A stretch of DNA of 64,000 bases from Verpa conica (GCA_033030425.1 JAUFSD010000021.1:806001-870000); one strand, 5' to 3'; counted from the first letter of the stretch, positions 21,834 through 34,300 are shown. Numbers and translations are program-made. The notes: generated by a model not told the origin, from the letters alone.

Positions 21834-23884
21834 GTTGCTTAACTGTATTTGCAAGGGGAAGTATTGCCCTGAGAGTGAGTAGATATGTGGTCGATGATGT
21901 TAAGAATAAAAGAAGGCACCAATATCTAGGTGATCAACCCAACCTGAGATATGAAAATCTTTACAGACGAAGGGCTTCTAAAAAGAGGTTAATGTTATAA
22001 AAGTAAATACGAAATAACGGGAAATATGCTCCTTTATACCTCATGAATTTTTTAAGGGTGATAGTGAGGCTGTGCTGTTTAAGGATATATCCGTGCATGC
22101 AATTCACAGCTAGTTTCATTATAGCTGGAACACCCGATCTAAAGTATTCGTATCTGTATTCGTGTTTTAAAAGTATTCTTATCTACCCACAACCGGTTTC
22201 ATTAGAGCTAGTAAACCTAAGCCCTAAAGTATGCGCATTCGTATTCGTATCCGCTATACTACTCTGCAGCCAATACCCGCATCCATGGAGCCGAAGGCGC
22301 CCTCACTCTAAAAAACTAAACCATACGTATATACCCGTACTTGCAACAATGCATATATAGATTTAATTTATCCTATATACAAACCCCGAAATTCAGCGGT
22401 GACGAACAACTAGAGCTTACGATGGTTGTGTATACGTAATTACCAGCCTCATCTGCGAATAAATATTCCGGTTCCCAAACTCCAACCTCTATCGTATTCG
22501 TCCCGCTGTAGTAGGGATTAACGTGCGTTAACGACTGTCTCAACGCATAGGAAGCAGTAGTTCAGCAATATGTTGCTGAGGAGCAAAAATAACCAACACC
22601 CCTAAACCGCGCGTACAAATAACGTTATATTATTACAACACCATATTACCTTAACTGAAATTATATTTTTGGGAGACCTACTTGGAAGCCTTGAAGTGCT
22701 CATAGTGTACTTTTGCTGGTATTTGTGCACTATTCACTATGTGCTCTCTTGCCCAAGAGTCCTCATTGGTTTAATAGGGTGTTGATTGTTTTGTCCCCAA
22801 CAATACCAACTCTGGTACGTACCTTTTTGGTATTAGTGCCCCCAACCCCACACCTCTAGCCTGTTCCAATATACACAGGTTTCTACAATTTATCCCTTCT
22901 TACGTGGGAATACGTTTCCCCAGGCAGTATGATATAGTGAGTACATCTTCGAGCTTTCATCGGGGCGGGATCTTCACATACAAGCAAGGAATCACTGACG
23001 GTATACGTACCCACTGAATAATATCGGCCTAGTGTCCGGGCCTCAAGACCCCTTTATAGCTGCACCTCACTATAAAAAATGCCAAGTATTAATTCAGCTA
23101 ATTTTGTTTCTTATAGCAAGTTCTCTAAAAATATCCCTTATAAGAAGGGCGGAAAAATCCGAGTAGATCAATCTAGAAAAGATTCTTATATACAGCAAAG
23201 TTTTTCTTATAGCAAGGTTTCTTATATATAGGGAGATGTGACTGTACTTAATCATGTGATTTTTAGATACTAAGCTGAATATAGTAATATTTATCCTAGA
23301 GAAATAAAGTCAGGCTATCAAGAATCCCTATGATACTGGTCGATAGAAGATCAGAAAACATGATTGCGTCCCAGAAGCTAGAACACACAGAAAATAGTGA
23401 AATTGTAGGATCTTCAGTCACAACTTACTATTAATGATATCCCGGGATATTTGACAGGCTCCTCGCTAAACGATACTATGGCTGGATGGCGCACAAACGT
23501 TGACATTACGATAAGATGTGGCGAGAAACTTAATCGTACTTTAGCTTTTAAGAACTAAATACCCTGCATATCTTCTAGGCATATTTTATCTCACCCCCGA
23601 AATCTAGGCCCGTAAGATCACGTGGAAGTTACATTTCTTGGCAGAGGGGAGTAAAGAGTATTTAGTTTAAAGTTATGTATATACGAGTTTTTTTTTGCAA
23701 AGCCTTATTTATTTACACAAATAGAAGTCATTTAAGCATGATAATTTTTTTTTTCGCTGAACCCAACTCCACAGGCTAGAAAGCAAATAAAAAACAAAAT
23801 ATATTGACAATTGAGTAGAAGTAATAAGTGGGAAAGAGATGAGTTCAAACCTATGGGTATTTCAGTTTTCAGCCCTACGATCAT
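21834..23884. other. AT-rich 2-kb spacer
   Basis: Promoter of the first RTA1-family gene at its left end. The rest is AT-rich with no supported gene, and includes a possible element at 23057..23244 and T-runs near 23693 and 23747. A 105-codon open frame at 22043 has no recognisable features. Confidence 0.5.
23057..23244. mobile_element. Possible MITE with degenerate ends
   Basis: The right end, inverted, reads CAGTCACATCTCCCTATATA and is followed outward by TA. The left end (AGCTGCACCTCACTATAAAA) is a diverged match. The interior carries repeated CTTATAGCAAG-like motifs, two of them near 23110 and 23210. The CAG...CCCTATA terminus resembles the elements at 2027 and 19789. Confidence 0.4.
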
Positions 23885-24727
23885 TTATAATGTTCCCTGT
23901 AACGCCCGAATACACATCCCCGATACTAACACCATCCGTTCAAGATTCCTCTCATCTATTTTACCTGTACAAAAGCTGCCGGTTAGCCGCGCGTTTCCTA
24001 AAAGCGGGATTGGACCCGGCTCCATACCTAGAAAAGACCCTTTCGGTGTAGAATGGACACCAAAAACTTGAATACGCTCTGCATCCATGCGAGCCAAAAC
24101 ATCCCGTGGTCTCTTTCTCGGTGTACCTGGTGGCTTTTGTGTCGGCGATCTCGGCGTAGATGATCGCGGAGTGCTCGATGGTGACCCGGTAGTGATACTA
24201 AAAACAAAATTCTGACCTTCCATACTCTCCGACTCTAGTTCCCAAGAAGCTTGAACGTTTAAATCCTGTCCGCTTAATGGTGTGAATTGGTATGCCCCTG
24301 ATGGTAGCTGCTCGCAATTCCAAGTAACCTCATCAAAAAACCTCACATGCAGCTTCCCGCTTGTGTCGGAATCCTTAGCCGGGATCCTCCTTATGCTTGC
24401 TAAAATTGAATAATTTTGGACTAGATCCCCCTCTCCATCCCCTCCTTCTTCGCTACCTGCTGTGACAATAAGAATATCTTTTGTGTCGACATTTCTAAAG
24501 CATCCTGCTAGTCTCTGGAGGAAGGATCCACCACAACGGACATCATATGCAGGCACAACTCTTCCTCGGGTGTCGCCAGTTGCTGCAGTCACCTTTTGAA
24601 GTTGTAGGAGGAGACGGCGATTTGGGAGATGTCGTTTGAAGAATGTTCCCGGTGCAGGATTGGCAAGAAAGTACTCTGAAAGAAGCTGGGAAGAAAGGTC
24701 GGTTCGATTAGAACTCATGATTGACAT
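23885..24727 (-). CDS. Conserved fungal protein of unknown function
   Basis: Single-exon 280-aa protein that I do not recognise as any named family. The N-terminal half contains FFKRHLPNRRLLLQLQ followed by a mixed alpha/beta region with ILIVTAGSEEGGDGEGD and VRFFDEVTWNCEQLPSGAYQF. This resembles sequences seen in uncharacterised ascomycete proteins. The C-terminal part has a Ser/Thr-Pro-rich stretch (TPRSSTPRSPTQKPPGTP) followed by KRPR, a possible nuclear signal and phosphorylation region. It has no signal peptide or membrane helix. Two in-frame ATGs lie within the first four codons. It sits between two divergent RTA1-family genes, with no obvious functional link. Confidence 0.7.
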   Translation of the reverse strand: MSIMSSNRTDLSSQLLSEYFLANPAPGTFFKRHLPNRRLLLQLQKVTAATGDTRGRVVPAYDVRCGGSFLQRLAGCFRNVDTKDILIVTAGSEEGGDGEGDLVQNYSILASIRRIPAKDSDTSGKLHVRFFDEVTWNCEQLPSGAYQFTPLSGQDLNVQASWELESESMEGQNFVFSITTGSPSSTPRSSTPRSPTQKPPGTPRKRPRDVLARMDAERIQVFGVHSTPKGSFLGMEPGPIPLLGNARLTGSFCTGKIDERNLERMVLVSGMCIRALQGTL

Positions 24728-25772
24728 TTGAGAATTTTCTAGAGGGGGTAGGATATTGGGATAGAAGTTCCTCTGGGGGATATATAACTATCTGGTGGGG
24801 TGGCGTTTAGTTATAGCTATGAGTAATTGATTACCATAATTTCGGGAGGATGCCAACGGGGTTGCGGGAATAGTGGTGAGAAGAACAAGCTTGTGCGTAG
24901 AAGTTATGCAGATGTATAAGTAGGTGTGCGCTTCTAGTAAGCCAAGCACCATCACAAATGTGCGGCTGGAATAAGAAAACACCACTCGGTCAGTCTGTTG
25001 GTTCACTATATTAGGCTAACCCGAATAGTAAGAATGTTAGGGGTGCGATTACCGCGCCCGCCGTTGCTTGTACAACAAAGCCTCCTGATGTGACTCTACG
25101 TACGACCTGCTGCGCCTGCCTATCTTCGCCCTATGATAGAAGCATTTCTTCATCTACCACCCATACGAGGGAGAAATAACCACGAGCACTATATTTGCAA
25201 CTACGTACCCCCCACAAGGCTGGCCAAGTTAGTTTTGGGTGCTGGTAATCCTTATTTTTCCCGTGCGCCTTCCGGACCCCGGGCTATTCAGGCTGTTTTA
25301 TACTGCTTCATATTTCTTTGTTGAGGATATGAGATCGAGGGGAGTAAGTATCTTTTTCTTGACACGAATACGAGGGCGAGTATTCCGTCTTACATAATTG
25401 GTGCTAATCCCATTTTTGGATTAGTATGAGTCCCGAAAAAACTATCTGTTACCAACCGGAAACGGTAAGTGGTTTATTGTACCTATTAGCATTCAATGGT
25501 TTATTTTTCGAATTCGTTTTCGCAAGATGGCCCACTGAGGGGGGGGGGGGGTTAGAGACTTAAAGGATATATTATATAAACCAAAGGTACGGGTCTTTGT
25601 AAATCCCACAAGTCACGACCAAATACTATCTCTCGTTTTCGATCAACCCATCTTCGGCATATATCTTCGGCGTATTCCGTGAAATTCTTTCCCTTCCTTC
25701 AAGCCAGCCTCAGTACCAAAGCACTTTCTTTTAACTCGGCTCAATTGATCCAAAGCGTAATCCATCATTGAA
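24728..25772. other. Spacer between unknown gene and second RTA1-family gene
   Basis: Contains promoters for the genes on both sides and a 13-G run near 25539. No supported gene. Confidence 0.5.
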
Positions 25773-26718
25773 ATGGCTGATCAAATCCTAGCCAGAGAGT
25801 CATCATATAGTTTATGGAGCGGTAGCCCGAATGAAACTGCAGCAGCAATATTTGCCTTATTGTTCGGTATCGGTGCGTGCTATCATGTGTTCCAGATGTG
25901 TAGGTATCGTGCCTGGTATTTTTCTGCATTTGTAATTGGTGCTATCAGTATGTTTCTCTCTGTGTGTTACAAGGCAGACTTTTGGGCTAGATAACTGACA
26001 TTTATGGCCTTGTCTAACAGTGATGACTATTGGTTATGTTTGCCGCAAAATATCTATCGCAAACCCGACTTCTCTTATGGTTTATATTCTTCAAAGCCTT
26101 TTTATCATCCTGCCGCCTTCACTCTATGCTGCCACGATTTATATGATTTACGGGCGGATAGTCCTCCTTGTCAACGCCCCACACCTATCAATGATCCGCC
26201 CAACGAGGGTTACTAAGATCTTCGTTACAGGAGACGCAATATCTTTTCTTGCACAGGCAGGGGCAGGTGGAATGCTAGCGCAGGAGAGTATGGCCGATAT
26301 GGGCAAAAAGCTAATGCTTGCCGGGCTTTTCTTCCAACTCCTCTTCTTCGGTTTCTTTATTATCGTTTCGGCCGTATTCAACCAACGCGTAAATAAGTCC
26401 CGGACGGTACCAGAGGTACCAATATACGGGAAATATCATTGGAAGACCATGATGAAGCTTCTATATAGTGCAGCGGGATTGATCATTCTCCGGTGCGTCT
26501 TCAGAGTCGTGGAGTTTTCGCAAGGCCATGGTGGGGCGATTAGCAAGAATGAAGCTTTTATGTATTGTTTCGATGCTGTACCGATGTTACTCGTACAGGG
26601 CATGTTCCACGTTGTACACGCGGGGATGGTCTTTCCAGCTGTTTCGGCCGATAAAGGCATGGGGTTTGGTGGAGGCGGAGATAACGCGTATGAGCTGTCA
26701 AGAGGCGGAGCAGCTTGA
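25773..26718 (+). CDS. RTA1-family multi-pass membrane protein (2)
   Basis: Predicted 290-aa protein from two exons, 25773..25947 and 26021..26718, with a 73-bp intron (GTATGT donor, TCTAACAG acceptor). It shares the RTA1-family architecture: an N-terminal helix after SPNETAAAIFALLFGIGA, ATIYMIYGRIVLLV, DAISFLAQAGAGGM, GLFFQLLFFGFFIIV and a last helix around FDAVPMLLVQGMF. A glycine-rich cytosolic tail follows. It aligns motif by motif with the protein at 20832 but differs at many positions, so it is an old or diverged paralogue. The role is presumed to be lipid-related membrane transport or stress response, from family knowledge. Confidence 0.9.
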
Positions 26719-27539
26719 GGGGCTGATAAGATTCTAGATGGATATTTTCTATTGCCGAGACCCGGTCTTTAATTACTGTTGTACTGTTAGAAACAAGCTT
26801 TAGTATGTCTTTTTGCGTAACTTGGTTAGGTGCAATTATATGGGGCCTAGTACTTGTGAAGGTGCACGCAAGAGCTTACTATCAAGCTTTTGAAACACCT
26901 GGAGTATTATGTATATATCTGTAATTCTTGTTGATTCTCTCCCTCCCTCCCTCCCTCTTTCGCTAAAACGCTCTAGAGTAATTCTACCCTCCCTGAGAGT
27001 ATCCTGGCCCCAGAACGGTAATTGCGGCTTGGATGCAGATCTCTGTGGGGGTAGTGGCTTTTCATAGTATAGTAATACTAGCAATACGCGTAGGTGGGAT
27101 ATATATATGTAAGCTCGTGTTCAAGGTATCTGGCGTAAAATGCCTTGGGGGTATTGGTAATCCCATTGATTTGATAGAGGTTTAAATATCCCTATACCCG
27201 CTTGAGGCACCCGTCGTTCACCAGGCAGATTCCCACAGCCTGGATGGCGGCGTCTCGGCCACAAGCCACAGCTAATTTATGCATGTATCCTGACTAAGCA
27301 CCTAACCGCGATCATCATGAGCTGGGGTGAGCTAAACAGGTCCCCACAACTACACCTATTGTTGACGACACTCCCAGTACTTTAGTACTTTCCCGGAACA
27401 ACCACTCTCCCCCCCTCCCCTAGTCCTAACAGCCAGCTAGATCTCTCTGAGGGGGGCAATAAGCTGAAGTGAACCGAGAGATAGACCCCCCAATCTGGCT
27501 CTCTTAGCTCTCTGCCAGCGTCGGAAAGGAGTGGAGGTC
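26719..27539. other. Spacer between RTA1-family (2) and palmitoyltransferase genes
   Basis: Contains a CCCTCCCTCC repeat near 26940. No supported gene. The right part is the palmitoyltransferase promoter. Confidence 0.5.
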
Positions 27540-29240
27540 ATGATGACGGGGAAAGTAAAGAAGGGAAACAACAAACATGCAGCCAACCGCTGGGTCGCGG
27601 CTTTTATGCCCTTTGTAATGGTGGGTCTCACTGGATATGCGACGTGGGTTTTGGTAGTTTTAATATGCAGTATGTTCCTCCTCACTAGTTTTTTCGAGTA
27701 TGCGATGAAGCTTCGCATGGATGAGTCTTGAGCAATACCCTTGGCTTGACTAACATATGACTGTAGTTAAATATTTAATACTTTCCGAGCGCCGGATAGT
27801 CGCTGGTGCCGTCACAATCACGTTATACTTTGTCTTTCTCCTTCCTTTTGCCGCCGCGTACCTGAGGGTCCTATGGACCATATACACAGCTCCTGGACTC
27901 GTCCCAAAAGGTCTGGATACTGAAGAGGCCCTCAAGAACGAGAAAATAGGTAATGGAAGTGATAGCGACCCGGAGATGGGGTTAGGTAGTGTGCGGTCAG
28001 AGTTTGGAAACTTTGGAAACGCAGGTACACCACGCCCTGGAACTGCTACTACTGGCACTCCTTATCGCGAGCCATCGGAACCTAAGGACTTAGCGACTGC
28101 AGATGCTCTAGATAGCACAGGGACGGATATTTCAATGCCTGAACTGAATCTCATATTTCCATCACCGGTTGCGCAAGTTCCAAGTCGAAAGGTTTCTGAG
28201 ACCCCGACTTCGCATACCCTTCTTCCACCGATCATCCACCATCCCGATAGACCACCAACTGGGAGTACCCTCCAGGGCCACCCATACGATGATTTCGACA
28301 TTGGACATCACTATGAGCGACCAGAACCAGAAAACTGTATGGAATTTTATATGAAGGATGTGTTTGTTTGTGAGCCCAATGGTAAACCTAAATGGTGCAA
28401 TCACTGTAATTGTTACAAGCCAGATAGGTCTCATCACTGTAGTGAAATTGCACGTTGTGTTTACAAGATGGATCACTTCTGTCCCTGGTAAATATTCTTC
28501 CGATAGCTAATACTAGCAATGGAGTTGCTATACTAATGCGATTATCATGATAAGGGTCGGTGGTATCGTAGCAGAATCTTCTTACAAGTTCTTCTACCAA
28601 GTCGTCGTGTATGGTACTTTTTACTGCCTATACCTTATCATCTCATTTTCATATTTTATCCACGAACATAACAAAAACTATGATGGGGTTGTTGATGCGA
28701 ACTGGCTGGCAGCGCTGGGACTGTAATTTATCTCCTACATCTTATGATTTATGGTCACCCGCTCACTTTCTTGTCACTAGATCATGCCTTTTCGGTCTCT
28801 TCTCTGCTGGAATGGCAGGCTCGACAACACAGTTGATCTACCGCAATCTCTCAACAATCGATTCACTTGAGCATACGGTCAAAGTTTATCAGCTTGCTAT
28901 CCATGATCCCAACCCCCCGCCAAACCCGATACCCGGAAATCGCCCACTAGTCCATCGGGTATGGCTTCCTGCGAATCCTATGGAAGGGCAACAGTCGAGG
29001 TGTTTCGCCATAGTCAACACGAAGCCAGGAGAAAATCCGTGGAGACTAGATAGCACACTTGACAATTTCAGAGAAGTCCTAGGGTATAGTATTTGGGAGT
29101 GGTGGTTGCCAATAAAAATGAGTCCATTGGTGAAGAAGAATAATGGAGAGACATGGTATAAGATGAATGAGAAGCTATTAGAGAGGCTTAGACACGTAGC
29201 TGGGATCGAAACCGGCCCTAGGGCTACTACGGACGTTTAA
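27540..29240 (+). CDS. pfa5: DHHC-type palmitoyltransferase, Pfa5-like
   Basis: Predicted 492-aa protein S-acyltransferase from four exons: 27540..27669, 27767..28487, 28555..28722, 28781..29240. Two N-terminal helices ([35 protein letters not shown]) precede a 120-residue Ser/Pro-rich loop. Next comes the zinc-binding cysteine-rich domain, starting at about Cys254 ([15 protein letters not shown]), with the catalytic motif DHFC at about 279-282, then CPWVGGIV. Two more helices follow. The spliced joint inside the CPW tryptophan supports the model. The motif is DHFC rather than DHHC, a variant I recall in fungal Pfa5-type enzymes. It palmitoylates cysteines of membrane proteins. The Pfa5 assignment is from memory of motif shape; the enzyme class is firm. 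Confidence 0.88.
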
Positions 29241-29548
29241 GAGTACAAAATGAATTTGTTATTGTTGGGAGGCTTGTTATTTCCCTTTCTATATTGGCGT
29301 GTTGGTTTCTCCTCACTGGGGTGTTTGTGAGGCTTTATAGCCTTGTTGGTTGTTTGCTTGGACTCTTTTTCACCTTATATTTTTTTTATTACCCACCTGT
29401 GACTACCCTTCATTTTACATTATTTTTTTTCTTAATCAAACCTTTTCTTTTCTTTTCTGTGTTGCGTCTGTGTTAGAAAAATGGACAGTGCTGGGGTTCG
29501 GGATTCTGGTGTTTTTTTTCGGGATACTATTATCGAGTGCAGGTTATA

Positions 29549-29783
29549 CTAGTGCGAAAATAAAGTCTGTTCGGTTCGGTACATGGCGATGCAACCACAA
29601 ACCTCACAACTAAACCTCACAGCAACTAATTTTAGGATGAAATTAGAGCTACAAAGCTTCAGAAGACTATATTAGAATTTATGTATATGAATAGGGATAA
29701 GGGGAATTTTTTGCTATTGACATTTTCATTGGGGTAGACTTTGTTGCTTGTACCAAACCGAACAGACTTTATTTTTGCACTAG
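29549..29783. mobile_element. 235-bp TA-flanked MITE with long terminal repeats
   Basis: Terminal inverted repeats of about 35 bp with only two or three mismatches (outer part CTAGTGCGAAAATAAAGTCT; continues GTTCGGTTCGGTAC). TA lies outside both ends (29547-29548 and 29784-29785). The interior is AT-rich and non-coding. The high arm identity suggests a relatively young insertion. Confidence 0.8.
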
Positions 29784-30543
29784 TATATTATGGGATTTGA
29801 TTTAAGTTTTGCACTTTAACATCGGAATAGGTTATCGATTTAATTCCACCGATGATACATAATATGTTTTGGAGTATCGACTAAAGTGAATGTGTAATTG
29901 GGGTGGGTGACCTGAGCTTACAGGATGCTTTAAGGATTAACCGCTCTTCAAGATCTACTAGTTGAGCGTGCCGACATCCCGGTAAAGATCCCTCACTATT
30001 CCAGTACGCCTTGCAAGTAAACTTCGGCGGCGAACGTAACGCGGGAAGGTTACGACGACCGCAGATGATCGCCATGAGGTACTTTAATCTCAGACTCTGG
30101 GCACCCGAGCAACTACGCGTGGCTGGGGACAGGGTGGGGGAGGCAAGGGTTTAGTGGGGCGCAGCAGAGAAAATTTGGCTGAACGGGAACTTTATACTTT
30201 AGAGGTACTAACATAGAGGGGGGTGAAGTTGGGACATGAAATACACTCAGTCACAGTAGCGGAGGTGTAAAATAGCCCCCACTGGTACCCACATCGAGTG
30301 ATGGGTAGTGGTGGCTGTGAGGTAGCGGTATCACTTGGGGGGCGGTAGAAGGACTCCTCTCGGTAGATGTAGCTTGTTTCTTAAACTAGCCCAAGGTTTT
30401 CGTATAGGATTAGGAGAATCTACTAGGATATTTGGTAGGCCTCCAGTGGCAGCATGCTTTGGTTTGATTTGTGGGGTTTGTGCTAGGTATTTTTCGTCTT
30501 GGTGCTACCCCTTAAACCGTTACACCCAACTACTTGAGACCGA

Positions 30544-30689
30544 TCTTTCAACACCTCTAGACATTACAAAAATTATGCTAGAATATTTAGACTATATAAC
30601 CTAAACTGTTATCATTATAAATTCAATGGGTTATATAGCTAGTGGTTGGGTAGCAAGGATGGAAAATCGGGGGTTGTGGTAAAGACCGG
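30544..30689. repeat. Dispersed repeat, copy B
   Basis: Second copy of the repeat at 20527..20672, same orientation, sharing the 40-bp core around GGGTTATATAGCTAGTGG and the downstream GGGGGTTGTGG(C/T)AAAGACCGG. It ends at or near the same base in both copies, suggesting a true element boundary. Confidence 0.75.
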
Positions 30690-31321
30690 TGCCGCTCGGG
30701 GCCATTGACGGTCTAAGGGATAGCTTTCACAAGTTATCACTCTATAGGACTAACATATCAGTCCTTTAGTTGTCATTTATGCGTGGATCTAGGTCCTGAA
30801 GCCTCTCTTAAGTGTGGAGAAGTGTGATAAGGCGTTGAGGAAAAGAGAACGATGATACTTGGGTCCTATAGCTACCAGTCGGGGTTAGTTGAGGTAAATA
30901 CATAAGCATGTAAACATCTATTATGCATAAGAACTCTATGGGAATAAAACCGGTAGCATAAAATCGGAATCTTTTTACTATTCGCTCCTCAGCCGAAACT
31001 TCCAAATTATACAAAGAAAACCCTCAAGCGTCCTCACCCCATGGCGCTCCGAGTTATTAGGGGAGCAGAACCAGAATATAAAATGAATATAAAAATACAA
31101 AGTACAAGAAGATGAAGGAACGTGAGTATATAAACTTTGCAATCAATATAAGAACAATTCCAATACTAATACTAACTACTCATACCAGACCCAATGACCA
31201 AATAATACTAAAATAGACCCACAGTGTTGTCCTATTTCCGGAGTCGAAAGGTGACTCAGTATACTAGCGAAAGCGTACTCTTAGTACAATTTCGCTATTT
31301 GTCTAATGGACTTGTATAGTG

Positions 31322-34300
31322 TCATGTATAAGAGGAGAAAGAAGAAGAACCCCGCTGTTGATGTTGGTGTTGGGAGGCTTGAGGGGATTGAGAAGGGGGT
31401 AGTCTCAACACTCTCGTTTCGTCAGCCAGGAATTGTCTACGATAGGATGCGATACCAGCTACGACAGTCTCGAAGTCTTTGATTCCTTGCTCACGCATGG
31501 CTGCGATCGCCTGCCTAAGACCACGATTGTAGTTGTCACGCTGTTCCCCAGTAGAACCTTCAACAACAGATGCAAGCTCGACAAGAATTTCATCATCTAA
31601 TGTCCGTTGTTAGGTGAACTTTGAGTGCTATCATAGGGTTCGGTGAGGGCGGGGAGGGGAATAGTTTACCTGGCATCTCAATCTGTCTTTTATGCTGTTC
31701 CGTGCAACCAGTATCGCTACAAATACCACCGCTAAGCTCCCACCTACAAAGCGGTTTTATAGGGTCGATGCGGTTTGAGAATGTCAAACTCCTGTAACCA
31801 CCTGGGCAGAAAGTGAGGAAATTCGGGTGGTAGCGGAAAGACTTGAAGCTAGTCAATGGCGACTTGTAGGGTGTGAAGACGTGTTCAGGTTGTCTTTGGG
31901 TCTTTTTTTGTTCCTGCTTCATGATAACGCTTGTGGTAGCGGTTGTAGAGGTGATCTGTTTAAAATCCAAAAGGAAATAGCCAATCACGAGGAAAGTGAG
32001 AGCAAGGAACTATTGTCAGCCAACACCAGGTCTTATCAAAGGTAAAGTGGGGTGTAAAAATAAGAGGATGTGTAGGTAAAGTGGTCTTGTTGCAAACCTT
32101 GGTGGGGTCCACGAGCTCCTTGGCTTGCTTTCTTTGCTCGGGTACTGGGGTGGGCAGATTAGCTTCCTCCACGACACTGTTTGCCGGATGATTTTGCACC
32201 GCATTCCCTGGCTGAACTAGTTCCTGGGGCATAGCTGTTATAGAAGGCTCCGGTTTTCTTTCTAAACCCTGCGGTTCGTGCACTGGCCGCTTTTCCTCAT
32301 CGGTATCTTCCTCTTCCTCCCCAGAGGTTTCATCCGCTTCGCTGCTAGATTCTATGCTCGTACCATTTTCCTTTTCTTCGTCCACATATTCATCGCTACT
32401 GGCGTCCATGTCAACATCAACGCACGCATTATTTCCGTTTACCTTCTCCGCCTCGTTTATATCCTGGTCAACATCCATCACGTCTTCTGATATGCTTGAT
32501 GATGGAGGCAATGGAGCACCTGTGGCCCGGTTGGTGGCAATTTCGGCCCTATCTAGCATTGGTTCCTGGACCTGCTCTTGATAGGTACTTACCAAACCGT
32601 TCTCATTCATCCTGGGCTCCATATTGTCCCCCATAATAACATCCGTAGGCTCTCTACTTTCCTGTTGGGGAACTTTCAGGGCGTCTGTGAGCTGCTCGTG
32701 TGAGGAAGATGTCTGACCGCTCTCGGGGGTAGATGATATGGAAGAGATGGTAATTTGGTCGACTGTAATCGGTCACATATAAATATAAGCGGTTGTCCGT
32801 TAGGAAGTTTTGAAGATTAAGATGGAAGAGGATTTCAAATCATGCATTAACCTGATAAAGGGCCAACACCAGTAGTAAAGAGGTGCCTTAGTAGAATTAC
32901 GCCCTGAAAATCTTACCTTCAATCTCCTCCATAGCCTTCTTCAGCTGCTCGATTTCCTCCTTCTTCTTAGAGATAGCAATATTTGCAGCTTTATCACATT
33001 CTCCCATGGCATCCACTTTTTTCTCTGCTGCTTTCTCCATAGCAGCCAGTTCTGCTTTCAGTGCTTCTTTCTTGTTCTCCATCTCTTCTTCTTCACGCCG
33101 CATCCTGGCAAGTTCCTGTAGAACCTTCTCCTTCGCCATCATCTTCTTTAGCCTTTCGTTTTCAGCCTCCTTAAGTTGCCTCTCTTTCTCCTCCTTTGCA
33201 CGCTGTCTCCTTTTTGCAGCTTCAATTTCCTCCGCCTCTTTCCTCTTTTTTTCAGCCTCAGACTTTTCAATCTCCTCAATTTCTGTAAGAAGGGCATCAA
33301 TTTTTTTCTTCTGTTCCCTTTTTTGTAGTTCTTTGAGCTTGATAACATCAGCTTTAGCTTTAGCTTGTGCCTCCTGAGCTTGGGCAGAACGTCTCTTTTG
33401 CTTCTCTCCTTGCATCTTTAAGTGTGTAATCTCGCTTTCTTTTTTAACATTGTCTAGAGCCGATGAAACCGCCACAGCGACATCGGCTACCTGCTGCTGC
33501 ATAAGAGGGGGCGGGACGCTGGGTCCCACCCCAATACTCGGAGTTCCAACTGACGTTGGAGTTGATAAGCCGGTCTTTGCCGCAAGTTTCTTCTTTTGCT
33601 GAGCCTTTTGAATAGCTTCTTTGAGCGCCCTGATCTGCTCCTCTTTATCCTGAAGTGCCTTAGCCGAAACAAGTTTTGAGTTGCCATTAGCAGCAAAACT
33701 TCCAGCAGGGGCTGTCAGACTAGGGCGAAGACGTGGTGGAGTATTATTCCCAGTGGTTGTGCTCCTCTTTGAACCATGATCTGTGCCGGAAGGCGTCGAC
33801 CGTGAGGTCCTTGAATCATCTGCAGAACCCTCCTCTTCCTCTTCTTCTTCCTCTTCATCTGATATGTCAATAATCAACTCAATAGGCATCTTTCTATGGT
33901 CGCCGAACTTTCGTTTAGTTGTCGGCATAGGTTCTGAATACATGTCAGACGCAACTGGCCTCTTCCTACGATGGATGGGAGGACGTTCTGGAGAGGGAGC
34001 TGTGACTGGAGCAGTAGAAATGTTAGATGCCGTAGAGACTGTTACTGACTGTCCGGATAATGAAGGCACCGGCTCGGGAGAATCTTTCATAATGGTATCA
34101 CTCTGTTCAGGCATAATATCCGGAGAAGAAAGAGAATTCGAATAGGATCCATCTAGCTGTGTGAGCAATAAGCCGGGAATCCTAGGTACTTCCGACCTAG
34201 GTGGAAGTAATGGTGGTACTCTAGCAATAGCCGCTACCACAGGAGTAGACGATATGGGTGTAAGTGGAAGGCTAGGAGAAGCAGATTTACCAGGAAGACC

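Larger units (their letters stand above)
29241..31321. other. 2-kb spacer with a MITE, a dispersed repeat and an unexplained GC-richer block
   Basis: T-rich 3' flank of the palmitoyltransferase gene (29280-29470), the MITE at 29549, a GC-richer unassigned block at about 29880-30180, and the second copy of the dispersed repeat (30544..30689). The short open frames here have no recognisable motifs. Confidence 0.5.

Noticed and set aside
23486..23520. ACGATAAGATGTGG resembling the Tc1 relic terminus
   Set aside because: Match limited to about ten bases, without a partner end or TA flanks.
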